DNA of 64,000 nt from Blastopirellula sp. (GCA_002733575.1 NVWB01000005.1:20502-84501), one strand, 5' to 3'. Positions 1 to 9,187 are shown, counted from the first letter of the stretch. Notes: generated by a model not told the origin, from the letters alone. Program-made: numbers and translations.

Positions 1-2
1 GT

Positions 3-1988
3 TTTTTGTTCTTAATGACCATCAGCTTGGTGGGAATGGCAAATGCTGCCCCGAAGAAGGGCGCGATTGCTGCGAAACGCAAAGCGGCTTTGAAGAAAAA
101 AATTGCGGAAGAAAAAAAGAAGGATCTGAAACGCAAAGAGCAAGCAGCCGTTCCCAAACGTAGGATAGAGATTTCCACTATCTCTCCAGAGACCCAAGAT
201 CGAGCCAGGGCGGCCGCGGCAATGGTTGATCGTTTGGTCGGAGAGAACTTCACCAAACTAAACATTAGCCCGAATCTTAAAACGACCGACGAGCAATTCG
301 TGCGGCGTGTATATCTTGATGTCGTGGGCCGCATTCCAACAGCACTCGAAGTCAACAAATTTCTGACAAATAAAGCTCCGAACAAACGCTCCGATTTAAT
401 CGACGACCTGTTGAACTCGCCCGGCTACTCCTCGCACTTCTTTAACTACTGGGCCGATATCCTGCGAGTCACCGACAAGCTTCATCCACAAGTTCCCTCG
501 GTGGCCTATACCCAGTGGATCAAAGAATCGCTTGAACAAAATAAACCGTACGACGAATTCGTGTATGAGATGCTTTATTCCAACGGCAAGGTTTGGGACA
601 ATCCGGCCTCGGGCTACATGATCCGTGATACCGGCATGCCACTCGATAATATGAACAACACGATTCGTACTTTCTTGGGAACACAAATCGGTTGTGCCCA
701 ATGCCACGATCACCCGTTTGATCGTTGGACCCAAAAAGAGTTCTACCAAATCGCGGCGTTTACCTACGGGGCACAGACAAAAGTTGGCGCTAAAGACAAA
801 AAACGCTTTGGTGGCGAAAACATTAATTTAAAACTCCGAGGGGAAGTTACCAAGATTAAGCCGGATGAAAATGTAGGCCGCTACAATCGACTGATCAACG
901 GCAATCTGTTTGAGGTCTATGACCTGCCTGCTCGTAAACTTAAACTGCCGCATGACTATGCTTACGACGATGCCAAACCGAATCAGGTGATCAACCCTAA
1001 AACCTTATGGGGCAACGAAGCCGATCTCGCTTCAGCAGCCGCACCCCGCGAGGCGTTTGCCCAATGGGTCACCTCGAAAGAGAACCCACGTTTTGCGAAA
1101 ACCATCGCCAATCGACTTTGGAAAAAGTTAATGGGCGTCGGTCAAATTGAACCGGTCGATGATATTACTGACGACAGCGTGGCAGAAAATGAGAAACTCA
1201 TGAAGTTCTTATCGTATGCCATGATTCAACTCGATTTCGACATGAAAGAGTATCTTCGGATTCTACTCAACTCCGAAATCTATCAGCGTCAGGCCAGCAC
1301 CTTCGATCCTGAAGATGGCGATGAATATCACTTCCCTGGCCCACTATTACGACGCATGACAGCCGAGCAAGTTTGGGACTCGTTCATTACGATGAGTGTA
1401 CCTAATGCGGATGAATATCAGGCACGCCCAGCCTTTGTAGAAGCAGATATTCTCAATGTCGATCTAACAGAAACCTCGGGCCAAGATTTGATCGATCGAC
1501 TCGTAAGCTATCAACTCGCAGTAGGTGGCAAAAACAAAAGAATCCGCGAAGAGATGTTCAAATACAAAGGAACTGAAATCGAAGGGGCCGCGACAATGTT
1601 GCTTGCCAGAGCGTCTGAGTTACCCCAGCCGGCACCTGTGGGGCATTTCATTCGTCAGTTCGGTCAGTCAGATCGAGAACTGATTCAATCGTCTTCGACT
1701 CAGGGAAATGTTCCGCAAGTATTGCAAATGTTCAATGGGCCAATCACGCATATCATGCTGGATGAAAAATCTCCACTCGCCAGAGCGTTGAGCCGAGAGC
1801 CCACCACCGATGGTCGAATTGATGCCATCTTCAAGACCATTCTAGGCAGGGCACCTACAGCGAACGAGCTTGCCATTGCCCGTAAAGAAATAACAGAAAT
1901 GGCCGCTAAGGAAGAAAACAAAAAAGCAGGTTACGGCAACGTAATTTGGGCATTGATTAACACCCGAGAATTTCTGTTCATTCAATAA
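3..1988 (+). CDS. DUF1549/DUF1553 secreted protein (5'-partial)
   Basis: Planctomycete-type protein with an N-terminal DUF1549 and C-terminal DUF1553 domain; the family is abundant in Planctomycetes and its reaction is not established. The visible start is a hydrophobic stretch ending in ANA-AP, which looks like the core and cleavage site of a signal peptide, but no positively charged n-region precedes it and the frame is open to the window edge. The true start is therefore probably upstream. A Lys/Arg-rich segment follows cleavage. A CAQCHDHPFD motif (about residue 230) is the CxxCH signature of DUF1549; 'ANRLWKKLMGVG' typifies DUF1553. The DUF1501 gene follows after 69 bp, the standard pairing for this family. 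Export to the periplasm is inferred. Confidence 0.9.
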   Translation, partial: FLFLMTISLVGMANAAPKKGAIAAKRKAALKKKIAEEKKKDLKRKEQAAVPKRRIEISTISPETQDRARAAAAMVDRLVGENFTKLNISPNLKTTDEQFVRRVYLDVVGRIPTALEVNKFLTNKAPNKRSDLIDDLLNSPGYSSHFFNYWADILRVTDKLHPQVPSVAYTQWIKESLEQNKPYDEFVYEMLYSNGKVWDNPASGYMIRDTGMPLDNMNNTIRTFLGTQIGCAQCHDHPFDRWTQKEFYQIAAFTYGAQTKVGAKDKKRFGGENINLKLRGEVTKIKPDENVGRYNRLINGNLFEVYDLPARKLKLPHDYAYDDAKPNQVINPKTLWGNEADLASAAAPREAFAQWVTSKENPRFAKTIANRLWKKLMGVGQIEPVDDITDDSVAENEKLMKFLSYAMIQLDFDMKEYLRILLNSEIYQRQASTFDPEDGDEYHFPGPLLRRMTAEQVWDSFITMSVPNADEYQARPAFVEADILNVDLTETSGQDLIDRLVSYQLAVGGKNKRIREEMFKYKGTEIEGAATMLLARASELPQPAPVGHFIRQFGQSDRELIQSSSTQGNVPQVLQMFNGPITHIMLDEKSPLARALSREPTTDGRIDAIFKTILGRAPTANELAIARKEITEMAAKEENKKAGYGNVIWALINTREFLFIQ

Positions 1989-2057
1989 CAGCATTTTCTA
2001 ATCGACCTGTTTTCTGTTTCAGACAAGCAAACGAACTTCATATAAAAGAAACTACGC

Positions 2058-3338
2058 ATGAACGACCCACTTCTAAAAATGAACCCTTTTTCGCGTCGCC
2101 AGTTTCTCGAAACCATGGCCCAAGCCGCATTGGGTGTCACCATGTTTGGCGGTTCTAAACTGATGGCCGCAGATTCTTCCACAGGCAAACAGGGCAAAGC
2201 CAAAAACGTCATTTACCTGTTCATGAATGGGGCCATGTCTCATCTAGATACGTTTGACTTAAAGCCTGGAAGAGAAGTCCAAGGCGATACCAAACCACTA
2301 AAAACCAAAAACACCGAGATCTTGATTGGCCAGTGGCTGCCGAAAATCAGCAAGCAAACAGACAAACTGGCCATCATTAATTCGATGACCCAGGAAACCG
2401 CCGCTCATGAACCGGGTCGCTATTTAATGCGAACCAGCTACCCAGAAATCGCCTCGACTCGCCATCCAAGCATGGGCGCTTGGGCTCAACGCCTTCATGG
2501 AAAACGGTTGGAAGACATGCCAGACAATGTGGTCATTGGCAGCGCCAGTCAACATCCAGGGGCCGGGTTCTTAGACCCTGAATTCAGCCCTCTGCCGATT
2601 GGCGACCCAAACAAAGGTTTACAAAACACGAAGCGACAAGAGTACGTCACCGAATCGTTGTTCAGTCGAAGACTCGATTTGATTTCAAAATTCGATGCAA
2701 ACTTTCAAGCCAAATACAAGCAAAAGAAAGTCACCGCATATAACGACTTTTACGAACAAGCCACGCGCCTACTCGAAAGCTCGGACCTCGCTAGTTTCGA
2801 TCTGAACTTAGAGAAGGATGCAACACGCGAAAAATATGGGATGAACAACTTCGGCCAAGGTTGCCTGTTGGCCCGCCGGTTGGTCGAAAATCAAGTTCGC
2901 TTTGTCGAAGTCAGTTATGGTAGCTGGGATCACCACCGTGATATCTACGAAACCATTCCTGATCATGCTGCCGTGATGGACCAAGCACTTTCCGCATTGC
3001 TAGAAGACCTTGCAGAGAAGGGCCTGCTCGATGAAACCCTCGTCGTGCTCACCACGGAATTTGGGCGAACACCAAAAATCAACGCCAATGGTGGCCGCGA
3101 TCATCACCCTGGCGCGTTCAGCACCTTGCTGGCAGGCGGCGGAATCCAAGGGGGTCAAAAATATGGTACCTCAGACGAAGATGGATTTTCCGCCGATGAG
3201 AATCCCGTAAGCGTTGCAGATTTCAACGCCACAATCGCCTACGCCATGGGCCTCGATACCGAAGAAGAAATCTATTCTTCAGCCGGAAGACCCTTCAAAG
3301 TGGCCCATGATGGCGTGCCTATTAAGGAGCTTTTCTAA
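2058..3338 (+). CDS. DUF1501 family protein, Tat-exported
   Basis: A 426-residue protein of the DUF1501 family, which has a sulfatase/alkaline-phosphatase-like fold; substrate unknown. The N-terminus carries a twin-arginine signal (SRRQFLE near residue 13) followed by a hydrophobic stretch ending at LMAADS, so export of a folded, possibly metal-bound protein is expected. Family-typical stretches are visible: 'FMNGAMSHLDTFDLKP', 'GQGCLLARRLVENQVRFVEV', 'WDHH' and 'TTEFGRTPKIN', the last followed by GRDHHPG. It lies 69 bp downstream of the DUF1549/DUF1553 gene on the same strand, so the two are probably one transcript. Confident in the family, not in a biochemical role. Confidence 0.92.
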   Translation: MNDPLLKMNPFSRRQFLETMAQAALGVTMFGGSKLMAADSSTGKQGKAKNVIYLFMNGAMSHLDTFDLKPGREVQGDTKPLKTKNTEILIGQWLPKISKQTDKLAIINSMTQETAAHEPGRYLMRTSYPEIASTRHPSMGAWAQRLHGKRLEDMPDNVVIGSASQHPGAGFLDPEFSPLPIGDPNKGLQNTKRQEYVTESLFSRRLDLISKFDANFQAKYKQKKVTAYNDFYEQATRLLESSDLASFDLNLEKDATREKYGMNNFGQGCLLARRLVENQVRFVEVSYGSWDHHRDIYETIPDHAAVMDQALSALLEDLAEKGLLDETLVVLTTEFGRTPKINANGGRDHHPGAFSTLLAGGGIQGGQKYGTSDEDGFSADENPVSVADFNATIAYAMGLDTEEEIYSSAGRPFKVAHDGVPIKELF

Positions 3339-3404
3339 AATCGAATCGACATTGCGTTAATCCTTTACTGTGTAAAGCTTTATCGTATATTGACTCACAA
3401 TTTT

Positions 3405-3466
3405 AACCCGAAGCGTAAGTGAGGAGCCGCCGCAATTACACTTCGTCCTCGCTTACGCTTCGGGTT
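3405..3466. repeat. REP-like inverted repeat, 21-bp arms
   Basis: Arms at 3405-3425 and 3446-3466 are reverse complements apart from one base; the arm core is cccgaagcgtaagtgagga. The 20-base loop is GC-rich. It lies between the DUF1501 stop and the ECF sigma gene in a 315-bp gap. Similar 'cccgaagcgtaagcgagg' palindromes are, from memory, common in Pirellulales genomes. It may work as a terminator-like hairpin for the upstream pair; there is no T-run. Confidence 0.8.
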
Positions 3467-3653
3467 GAGATGGAATACACAAACCCTGTGTATACAATAA
3501 CTTAGAGCAATCCCTCTGTTTTTTCTCATCCTTCTGTAAGATAATTGCGAAAAATGCAATAAGCGCTTACGCTAATGTCGTTTATGATAGGGTGTGGATT
3601 GATTTCCGCTTATCTTGAGTACTTTTCTGTTCCTGGCTCGTTAATAGACTGAT

Positions 3654-4223
3654 ATGGCTTCGCAACCTACGACACCGAGTTTCGACGCAGCGAAGCTGAT
3701 CGAAACACATCAAACCGGAATCTGGAGATATCTCCGGTCTCTGGGGTGTGAAGGACATGAAGCTGAGGATCTTACCCAGGATACTTTCCTGAAGGTTCTT
3801 CAGAAGCCATTTGAAGACTATGAGCCTGTTGCTACAGCCGCATATCTTCGCCGGGTGGCCCATAATTTGTTCATTGATTTCTGCCGCCGTCATGGTCGCA
3901 GAATTGTGACCGAAGAAATTGAGCAGTTAGACGCCCAATGGAATCAATGGGTCAAAGATGATAGCGGAACAGAACTGTTGGAAGATTTGGCCGTTTGCTT
4001 TCAAAAGCTAACCCCCAGAGCCCAACAAGCCTTACGACTTCGATATGACGACAAAAAAACACGCCTTGAAATTGCCGAGATCTTAGAGATTGGCGAGCAT
4101 GGTGCTAAGAACCTGATGCAGCGTGCAAAACAACAACTCAAAGCGTGTATTGAGCGAAAACAAAAAACTGATACACCTAATACAGTCACACCGAATTCAA
4201 CCACACATAATACAGAAGAGTAA
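3654..4223 (+). CDS. ECF-type RNA polymerase sigma factor
   Basis: A 189-residue sigma-70 family protein of ECF size. Sigma region 2 is seen at about residues 10-90 (IETHQTGIWRYLRSLGC, then EAEDLTQDTFLKVLQ, where polymerase binding and -10 recognition occur). Region 4 is seen at about 110-165 (LTPRAQQALRLRYDDKKTRLEIAEIL, a helix-turn-helix that reads the -35 element). It starts at ATG with no clear ribosome-binding site. The next gene begins 12 bases after its stop and encodes a membrane protein with an anti-sigma-like cytoplasmic head, so the pair is probably co-transcribed and functionally linked. The C-terminal Thr/Asn-rich tail is low-complexity. Confidence 0.93.
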   Translation: MASQPTTPSFDAAKLIETHQTGIWRYLRSLGCEGHEAEDLTQDTFLKVLQKPFEDYEPVATAAYLRRVAHNLFIDFCRRHGRRIVTEEIEQLDAQWNQWVKDDSGTELLEDLAVCFQKLTPRAQQALRLRYDDKKTRLEIAEILEIGEHGAKNLMQRAKQQLKACIERKQKTDTPNTVTPNSTTHNTEE

Positions 4224-4235
4224 TCACAGTTTTAC

Positions 4236-6458
4236 ATGAGCGATAAACCCGACCCAATTTTCGACCTATTTTTGGAAGAGCTGCTCAGTGAGCAAACTCC
4301 GCCAGATCTCAGTGCGCGAATCCTGGCCGCTCATCAACAGAAAACTGCTCCTAAAGCTCAGCCACCTAAAGTTGCTACGATTGCAAATGGGGTTGCCATA
4401 GCGGTTGCTGCCTCTAATTCAGATCCATGCGATTCAAACACCAAGGTAGTTTCCGCCAGAACAAAAGCTCGCAAAGCACGCCGCAATCGCTTTGCCATTT
4501 CAATGAGCTTGTCACTGGTGCTCTTTCTGGCCATCGGCGGTCTCTCTTACTGGGGTGTTACGAATTTTGTCATCCCAGGTGATCAACCGATTGCGGACAA
4601 TGATCCACAAAAGGATCCACAAAAGGATCCACAAAAGGATCCACAAAAGGATCCACAAAATCCAATTGAAACAAATCAGGATGAGCAATTCGTTCAGGTC
4701 AATCCTGATGTTTCTCCCATAGAAACAAATCAAGTAACACCAGATACGCGTGTTCCCAAAGAAACGACACAAGTTTCCTCCAACAACACAAAGCCCGCTG
4801 TGGTTCAAGCCACGCTTGCGGTGGCCAAAAATCAGCCTTCGGCCACTTTGATTCAATCTGATGAGCAAGTGATTCAGGAAATCAACACCCTAATTGCAGC
4901 CGCTTGGAACGAATCAGATATTCAACCTGCCAAAGCTGCCACCGAAGAAGAATGGTGCCGTCGAACGTACCTTCGACTGCTGGGCCGTATTCCTACGGTC
5001 GATGAATTAAAAAAATATACTTCTCGAAGACCGAAAGACAAACAAACTTGGCTCGTCGATAAAATCCTGTCAGACAAAACCTACACCGAAGAGTTCGCTA
5101 GTTACTGGGGCGCACGTTGGGCCAATGTTTTAGTCGGTCGTGCTGGCGGCATGCAAAAAGATAGCCCTATTGATCGTGAAAGCCTTGAACAGTATCTGGC
5201 TTCGCATTTTGCCAAAAACACGCCTTACAATTATGTGGTTCAAGAATTGCTAACGGCGACCGGTTCCACCACGCCAGACGCCAAAGACTTCAACCCGGCT
5301 ACCAACTTTTTAGTCAGCATGCTAGACGACAAAGCCACATTGGCCACCAGTAAAGCTTGCGAAGTCTTTCTGGGCCAGCGTCTCCAATGTATTCAGTGCC
5401 ACAATCATCCTTCCAACGACTGGCAACAAAATCGCTTCTGGCAACTCAACGCGTTTTTCCGTCAATCTGATAGCAAAAAGAACCTTGATTCAAAAGGCTA
5501 TCGAATTGCAGATCACGACTTCTCAGGCGAAGGCGGAGACGCCAACAGTACAAACTCTAAAAGGGCGAACCCCAACGGTGCAGAAGTTTACTTTGAAGAA
5601 CTCAATGGACGAGTCCAAGTCGCTTACCCGCGATTTGTTGACAATACGGAAATCCCTCGCTCTGGCAAACTCAGCGAGGTCAATCGCCGCGAGCAATTGG
5701 CCAGCTTGATTACCACTTCCAACTTGCTTCCCAAAGCAACCGTCAATCGCGTCTGGCAACATTTCCTCGGCATTGGATTCACCGTTCCGGTAGACGACAT
5801 GGGTCCACATAACCCACCATCACACCCTGAGTTGTTAAACAACTTGGCCGATCACTTTGCCGCCAGCGGATATGATTTCAAACGCCTAATGAAATGGATC
5901 ACCTTGAGCAAAGCCTACGGCCTCTCAAGCCAGGCACCTGCTGACCAATTTGCCAATCACCCTGAACTTAATTACCCACAAGCTTCCGGCCAATTGTTCG
6001 CTCGCTACTATTCTCGACAGATGGAAGCCGAGCAGTTGTTCCATTCGCTGACGATGGTAGCCAAATCTAGCAACAAGCCGCTCAACATTATTGCCGATGC
6101 CCGAGATCGTCAACAATGGCTAGGCCAGTTTGCTCGCAAAATGGGCGACGACGAAGCGAGTGAAGACACCTCGTTTAATGGCTCAATTTCGCAGTCGCTA
6201 GAAATGATGAACGGCCAGCTTATGTACAAGGCCACCAATAAAAAGAATGGCGTGCTGCAAGGGGTAATTTCCAGCAAGATGAACCCTGCCGAAAAGGTCG
6301 ACCACCTATTTTTGGCCGCTTTGTCACGGCACCCTTCCAAAAAAGAAAAAAAGGCGATTCAGCAGATTTTGCAAAAACGCCAACACGAACTCGACCTATC
6401 ACTCCAAGATATCTGGTGGGCTCTACTCAACAGCAACGAATTTATCTTGGATCACTAA
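4236..6458 (+). CDS. Membrane-anchored DUF1549/DUF1553 protein with anti-sigma-like N-terminus
   Basis: A 740-residue fusion-type protein. Residues 8-35 (FDLFLEELLSEQTPPDLSAR and after) resemble a short motif found in planctomycete proteins encoded beside ECF sigma factors. A single membrane segment spans about 86-113, after a Lys/Arg-rich stretch. A periplasmic linker follows with five DPQK-type repeats (residues about 123-142), then DUF1549 from about residue 213 with CIQCHNHPSNDW (C385, C388, H389), then DUF1553 ending in 'LLNSNEFIL'. The orientation inferred is N-terminus inside and DUF1549/1553 outside. Placed 12 bases after the sigma factor, it could hold or release it in response to an envelope signal. 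That role is inference; the family assignment is firm. Confidence 0.9.
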   Translation: MSDKPDPIFDLFLEELLSEQTPPDLSARILAAHQQKTAPKAQPPKVATIANGVAIAVAASNSDPCDSNTKVVSARTKARKARRNRFAISMSLSLVLFLAIGGLSYWGVTNFVIPGDQPIADNDPQKDPQKDPQKDPQKDPQNPIETNQDEQFVQVNPDVSPIETNQVTPDTRVPKETTQVSSNNTKPAVVQATLAVAKNQPSATLIQSDEQVIQEINTLIAAAWNESDIQPAKAATEEEWCRRTYLRLLGRIPTVDELKKYTSRRPKDKQTWLVDKILSDKTYTEEFASYWGARWANVLVGRAGGMQKDSPIDRESLEQYLASHFAKNTPYNYVVQELLTATGSTTPDAKDFNPATNFLVSMLDDKATLATSKACEVFLGQRLQCIQCHNHPSNDWQQNRFWQLNAFFRQSDSKKNLDSKGYRIADHDFSGEGGDANSTNSKRANPNGAEVYFEELNGRVQVAYPRFVDNTEIPRSGKLSEVNRREQLASLITTSNLLPKATVNRVWQHFLGIGFTVPVDDMGPHNPPSHPELLNNLADHFAASGYDFKRLMKWITLSKAYGLSSQAPADQFANHPELNYPQASGQLFARYYSRQMEAEQLFHSLTMVAKSSNKPLNIIADARDRQQWLGQFARKMGDDEASEDTSFNGSISQSLEMMNGQLMYKATNKKNGVLQGVISSKMNPAEKVDHLFLAALSRHPSKKEKKAIQQILQKRQHELDLSLQDIWWALLNSNEFILDH
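4602..4661 (+). repeat. Five tandem copies of a 12-bp unit in a coding region
   Basis: The unit gatccacaaaag occurs four times exactly, then a fifth time ending in t (4602-4613, 4614-4625, 4626-4637, 4638-4649, 4650-4661). It encodes DPQK repeats in the periplasmic linker just after the membrane segment of the DUF1549 protein. The unit is a multiple of three, so copy-number change would lengthen or shorten the linker without a frameshift. Confidence 0.97.
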
Positions 6459-6508
6459 TCGTTTAATCAAAAATCACTAGTAACTTTACCACGCAGAAAG
6501 TTTTATTT

Positions 6509-7777
6509 ATGACTACCACACCTACTGGAATGAGTCGGCGTCACTTTATGTCTCACATGGCGGGGGCTTCGGCGATGGTTGCTCCGGCGTTGATGATGGG
6601 CCAATCGATCAAGGCCAATGCGGCCGAGTTGACCAAGCGTCGCAAAAGTTGCATTATGCTTTGGATGGGTGGTGGCCCTAGCACGATGGATATCTGGGAC
6701 TTGAAACCTGGTGCCGCAACTGGTGGTCCGTTCCGTCCGATTTCGACCGCTGGTGACTTGCAAATTTGTGAGCACATGCCACAAACCGCAAAGATCATGG
6801 ACAACCTGTCAGTCGTGCGTTCGATGAGCACGCGAGAAGCTGATCACGGGCGTGGACGTTACTACATGCACACCGGTTATGTTCCTAATCCGAACATCGA
6901 ACACCCTAGCTACGGCGCGGTGATTTCTCACGAAACCATCGATCAACGACCTGGCTTGGAAGTTCCTCCGTTCGTCAGCGTCGGCGGCGGAAGCGTAGGA
7001 CCAGGATTCCTCGGCATGGGCTGGGCCCCGTTTACGGTCAACAGCAACGGTCAAGTTCGCAACCTGCGAATGAACGGCATGGACAAAGAAACCCTCAACA
7101 AACGCTTGCATATGTTGAGCTTGGTTGAGTCTGGTTTCATCCAACAAAACCGTGGCCCGAGTGCGGAAGATCACGCCAAGATTCTGAAGAAAACCGTCGA
7201 CTTGATGACTTCAGAACAAATGAAGGCCTTCAAAGTTTCCGAAGAACCTGCCGCGATGACCGAACTTTACGGCAACAACAACTTCGGCAAAGGCTGCATG
7301 TTGGCTCGTCGCTTGGTCGAAAACGGAGTGCCATTTATTGAAGTCGATCTTGGCGGTTGGGACAACCATCAAAACATCTTCAACACCCTGGCCGACACCA
7401 AATTGCCGATGATGGATCAAGCCATCGGCGGACTGGTAACCGACTTGAAGCAACGTGGTTTGCTGGAAGACACGACCATCATGTGGATGGGCGAATTCAG
7501 CCGCACGCCTCGCATCAACGGCAACACTGGTCGTGACCATTGGGCACGTAGTTGGAGCGTTATGGTCGGTGGCGGCGGTATCAAAGGTGGCCAAGCCATC
7601 GGTGAAACCAGTGCCGATGGTACCCGAGTCGAAACTGAACCTTACAGTTCCGAAGACATCATGGCCACCGTTTGCCGAGCAATGGGTATCTCGCTAGAGA
7701 CCACGTTCACCAGCAAAAACGGACGCCCAATGAAAATCGCCAACGGCGGCCGCGTGATCAAAGAGTTGATCGCCTAG
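6509..7777 (+). CDS. DUF1501 family protein, Tat-exported
   Basis: A 422-residue DUF1501 protein with a twin-arginine signal (MSRRHFMSH at residues 8-16, hydrophobic stretch, ANAAE cleavage region). Family features: 'MLWMGGGPSTMDIWDLKPG', 'FGKGCMLARRLVENGVPFIEV', 'GGWDNHQNIF', 'GEFSRTPRINGNTGRDHW'. It follows the sigma-linked DUF1549 gene by 50 bp and is the export partner expected for it. It is clearly divergent from the other DUF1501 protein in the window, so the two pairs are paralogous rather than a recent duplication. Its codon use is more GC-rich and regular than the surrounding genes by eye, which may reflect high expression. Confidence 0.92.
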   Translation: MTTTPTGMSRRHFMSHMAGASAMVAPALMMGQSIKANAAELTKRRKSCIMLWMGGGPSTMDIWDLKPGAATGGPFRPISTAGDLQICEHMPQTAKIMDNLSVVRSMSTREADHGRGRYYMHTGYVPNPNIEHPSYGAVISHETIDQRPGLEVPPFVSVGGGSVGPGFLGMGWAPFTVNSNGQVRNLRMNGMDKETLNKRLHMLSLVESGFIQQNRGPSAEDHAKILKKTVDLMTSEQMKAFKVSEEPAAMTELYGNNNFGKGCMLARRLVENGVPFIEVDLGGWDNHQNIFNTLADTKLPMMDQAIGGLVTDLKQRGLLEDTTIMWMGEFSRTPRINGNTGRDHWARSWSVMVGGGGIKGGQAIGETSADGTRVETEPYSSEDIMATVCRAMGISLETTFTSKNGRPMKIANGGRVIKELIA

Positions 7778-7823
7778 TGCCAGTTTAGTTCTAACGAACC
7801 AAACCAAAAATCCAACGAAGCGC

Positions 7824-7870
7824 GACGGTCGAAAGCCCAATGTCCTCACCGGCAGAAAGTCTTTCGACCG
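7824..7870 (+). terminator. Hairpin terminator after the DUF1501 gene
   Basis: Perfect 11-bp stem: acggtcgaaag (7824-7834) pairs with ctttcgaccgt (7860-7870) across a 25-base loop, followed by the T-rich ttcttta. It lies 47 bases after the DUF1501 stop and before palindromic element A. The T-run is interrupted, so Rho-independent termination is likely but not certain. Confidence 0.65.
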
Positions 7871-7926
7871 TTTCTTTATGCGCTGATGGCGTTGTGATTG
7901 AGCTATGATCTACCTTTGCATCTTGT

Positions 7927-8387
7927 CTAGAACATTTTAAAAATTCGTGTCCCGACTCATTACGAAAAACGGCTTTTGATTTTCAGTTTTTCTCAGTCCC
8001 GTTAGGGACGATATCATGTAGCCAGGGAATTCATTCCCTGGAACCGATATGCCCCAATTCAAGAAAGCCCCAGTCGGGGCGACATCGAGAGGATCAAGGA
8101 TGTTTTGGCATTTAACTGCCGATTCGTGTTAGGAATATCTTTGATTTACAGTATGAAACTGCCGCTTTAAATCGATGTCGCCCCATCCGGGGCTTTGAGG
8201 TTTCGTGGCTCTTTTTCCAGGGGATAAATCCCCTGGCTACACGATTTCGTCCCTTTCGGGACTAAAAATAATTTCAATCTGACGCATTATCTAGCCTGAA
8301 GAGACTAGAAAGAACCGAAGAACCTGACAGTAATTTCCCCCACTCATCGATGAATACTCGGGTATGCTATCTTTAGAAATGCTCTAG
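7927..8387. repeat. Palindromic MITE-like element, copy A (461 bp)
   Basis: Bounded by ctagaacatttt (from 7927) and the inverted aaatgctctag (to 8387). Inside, small hairpins occur in mirror order: GTCCC/GGGAC, then CCAGGGAA/TTCCCTGG, then GCCCC/GGGGC (8066-8087), about 85 bp of spacer, GCCCC/GGGGC again (8173-8194), CCAGGGGA/TCCCCTGG, and GTCCC/GGGAC. The hairpin stems are conserved between arms while their loops differ. The right flank (about 8265-8387) and left flank (7936-7992) match copy B in reverse orientation. No protein is encoded; non-autonomous mobility is inferred. Confidence 0.85.
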
Positions 8388-8480
8388 AAAATCAGTTCGC
8401 ACATTTATGTTGTGAGCAGCCTGAATCCATGCTACGATTTCAAGCATGTACTACGCACCCTCATCAGGCACCCCTGCTCC

Positions 8481-9173
8481 ATGAAATACCTCCCCAAATT
8501 CCGCTTCAGCGTCCGCACGTTGATGATCATCACGGCGCTGCTTTGTGTAGGGTTTGGATATCTCGGCTTGAAGATGCGCCGGGCTCAGAAGCAGCGGGAA
8601 GTGGTTGTCTGGGTGCAAGAGCATCGAGGTTCGGTGGAGTATTCGTTTAGACGCGGAAGAATGCTTTTCAATCCAGCATCAATGCTTGGTTCAAGTATAC
8701 CCAGGTTTGATTTTGGAAAGTCGCCTGTGCCTGAGTGGCTGCTTAATCTATTTGGTGTTGATTTCTTTCATTCCGTAACTATTGTTGATTTCCCCTATAA
8801 TGAAGAAATTTCTGATCTCTCTCCACTTGCTTCACTTACCGATCTTAAGAAAATCTGGATATCTTCACCCAACGTTACCGACCTTTCGGCAATAGCTCAT
8901 CTGACTCAGATCGAAGAATTAAGTCTTTCTGGATCATCCGTGACAGATCTTTCACCTCTAGGAAAATTCGAAAACCTTAAAGAGCTTGACCTCCAACGCA
9001 CTCAAGCCACGGATATATCACCTTTGTTCAAGCTAAAAAAATTGTCACTTGTACATTTAATGGGAACAGAAGTTTCCAAAGAGGAAATTGCTAAATTGCA
9101 AAAGGCAGTTCCGGATTGCAAGGTAGAATATTTAGAATATCTTTGGGATGATTATGACTTTGGGTTCGACTAA
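8481..9173 (+). CDS. Membrane-anchored leucine-rich-repeat-like protein
   Basis: A 230-residue protein starting at ATG 8481. This start is preferred over a GTG 69 bases upstream because the two paralogues near 42 kb begin with the same motif (MxxxPKFRFSxRTLMI). One membrane helix at about residues 12-30 is followed by 'RRAQKQREVVVWVQEHRGSV', conserved in the paralogues. The C-terminal half contains irregular leucine-rich repeats of about 22 residues (ISDLSPLASLTDLKKIW..., VTDLSAIAHLTQIEELS..., VTDLSPLGKFENLKELD..., ATDISPLFKLKKLSLVH). The repeats are predicted to be outside the membrane or in the periplasm. Planctomycete LRR proteins of this type have no known function. Element A ends 93 bases upstream. 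Confidence 0.82.
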   Translation: MKYLPKFRFSVRTLMIITALLCVGFGYLGLKMRRAQKQREVVVWVQEHRGSVEYSFRRGRMLFNPASMLGSSIPRFDFGKSPVPEWLLNLFGVDFFHSVTIVDFPYNEEISDLSPLASLTDLKKIWISSPNVTDLSAIAHLTQIEELSLSGSSVTDLSPLGKFENLKELDLQRTQATDISPLFKLKKLSLVHLMGTEVSKEEIAKLQKAVPDCKVEYLEYLWDDYDFGFD

Positions 9174-9187
9174 ACTCAAGTCTTTCC

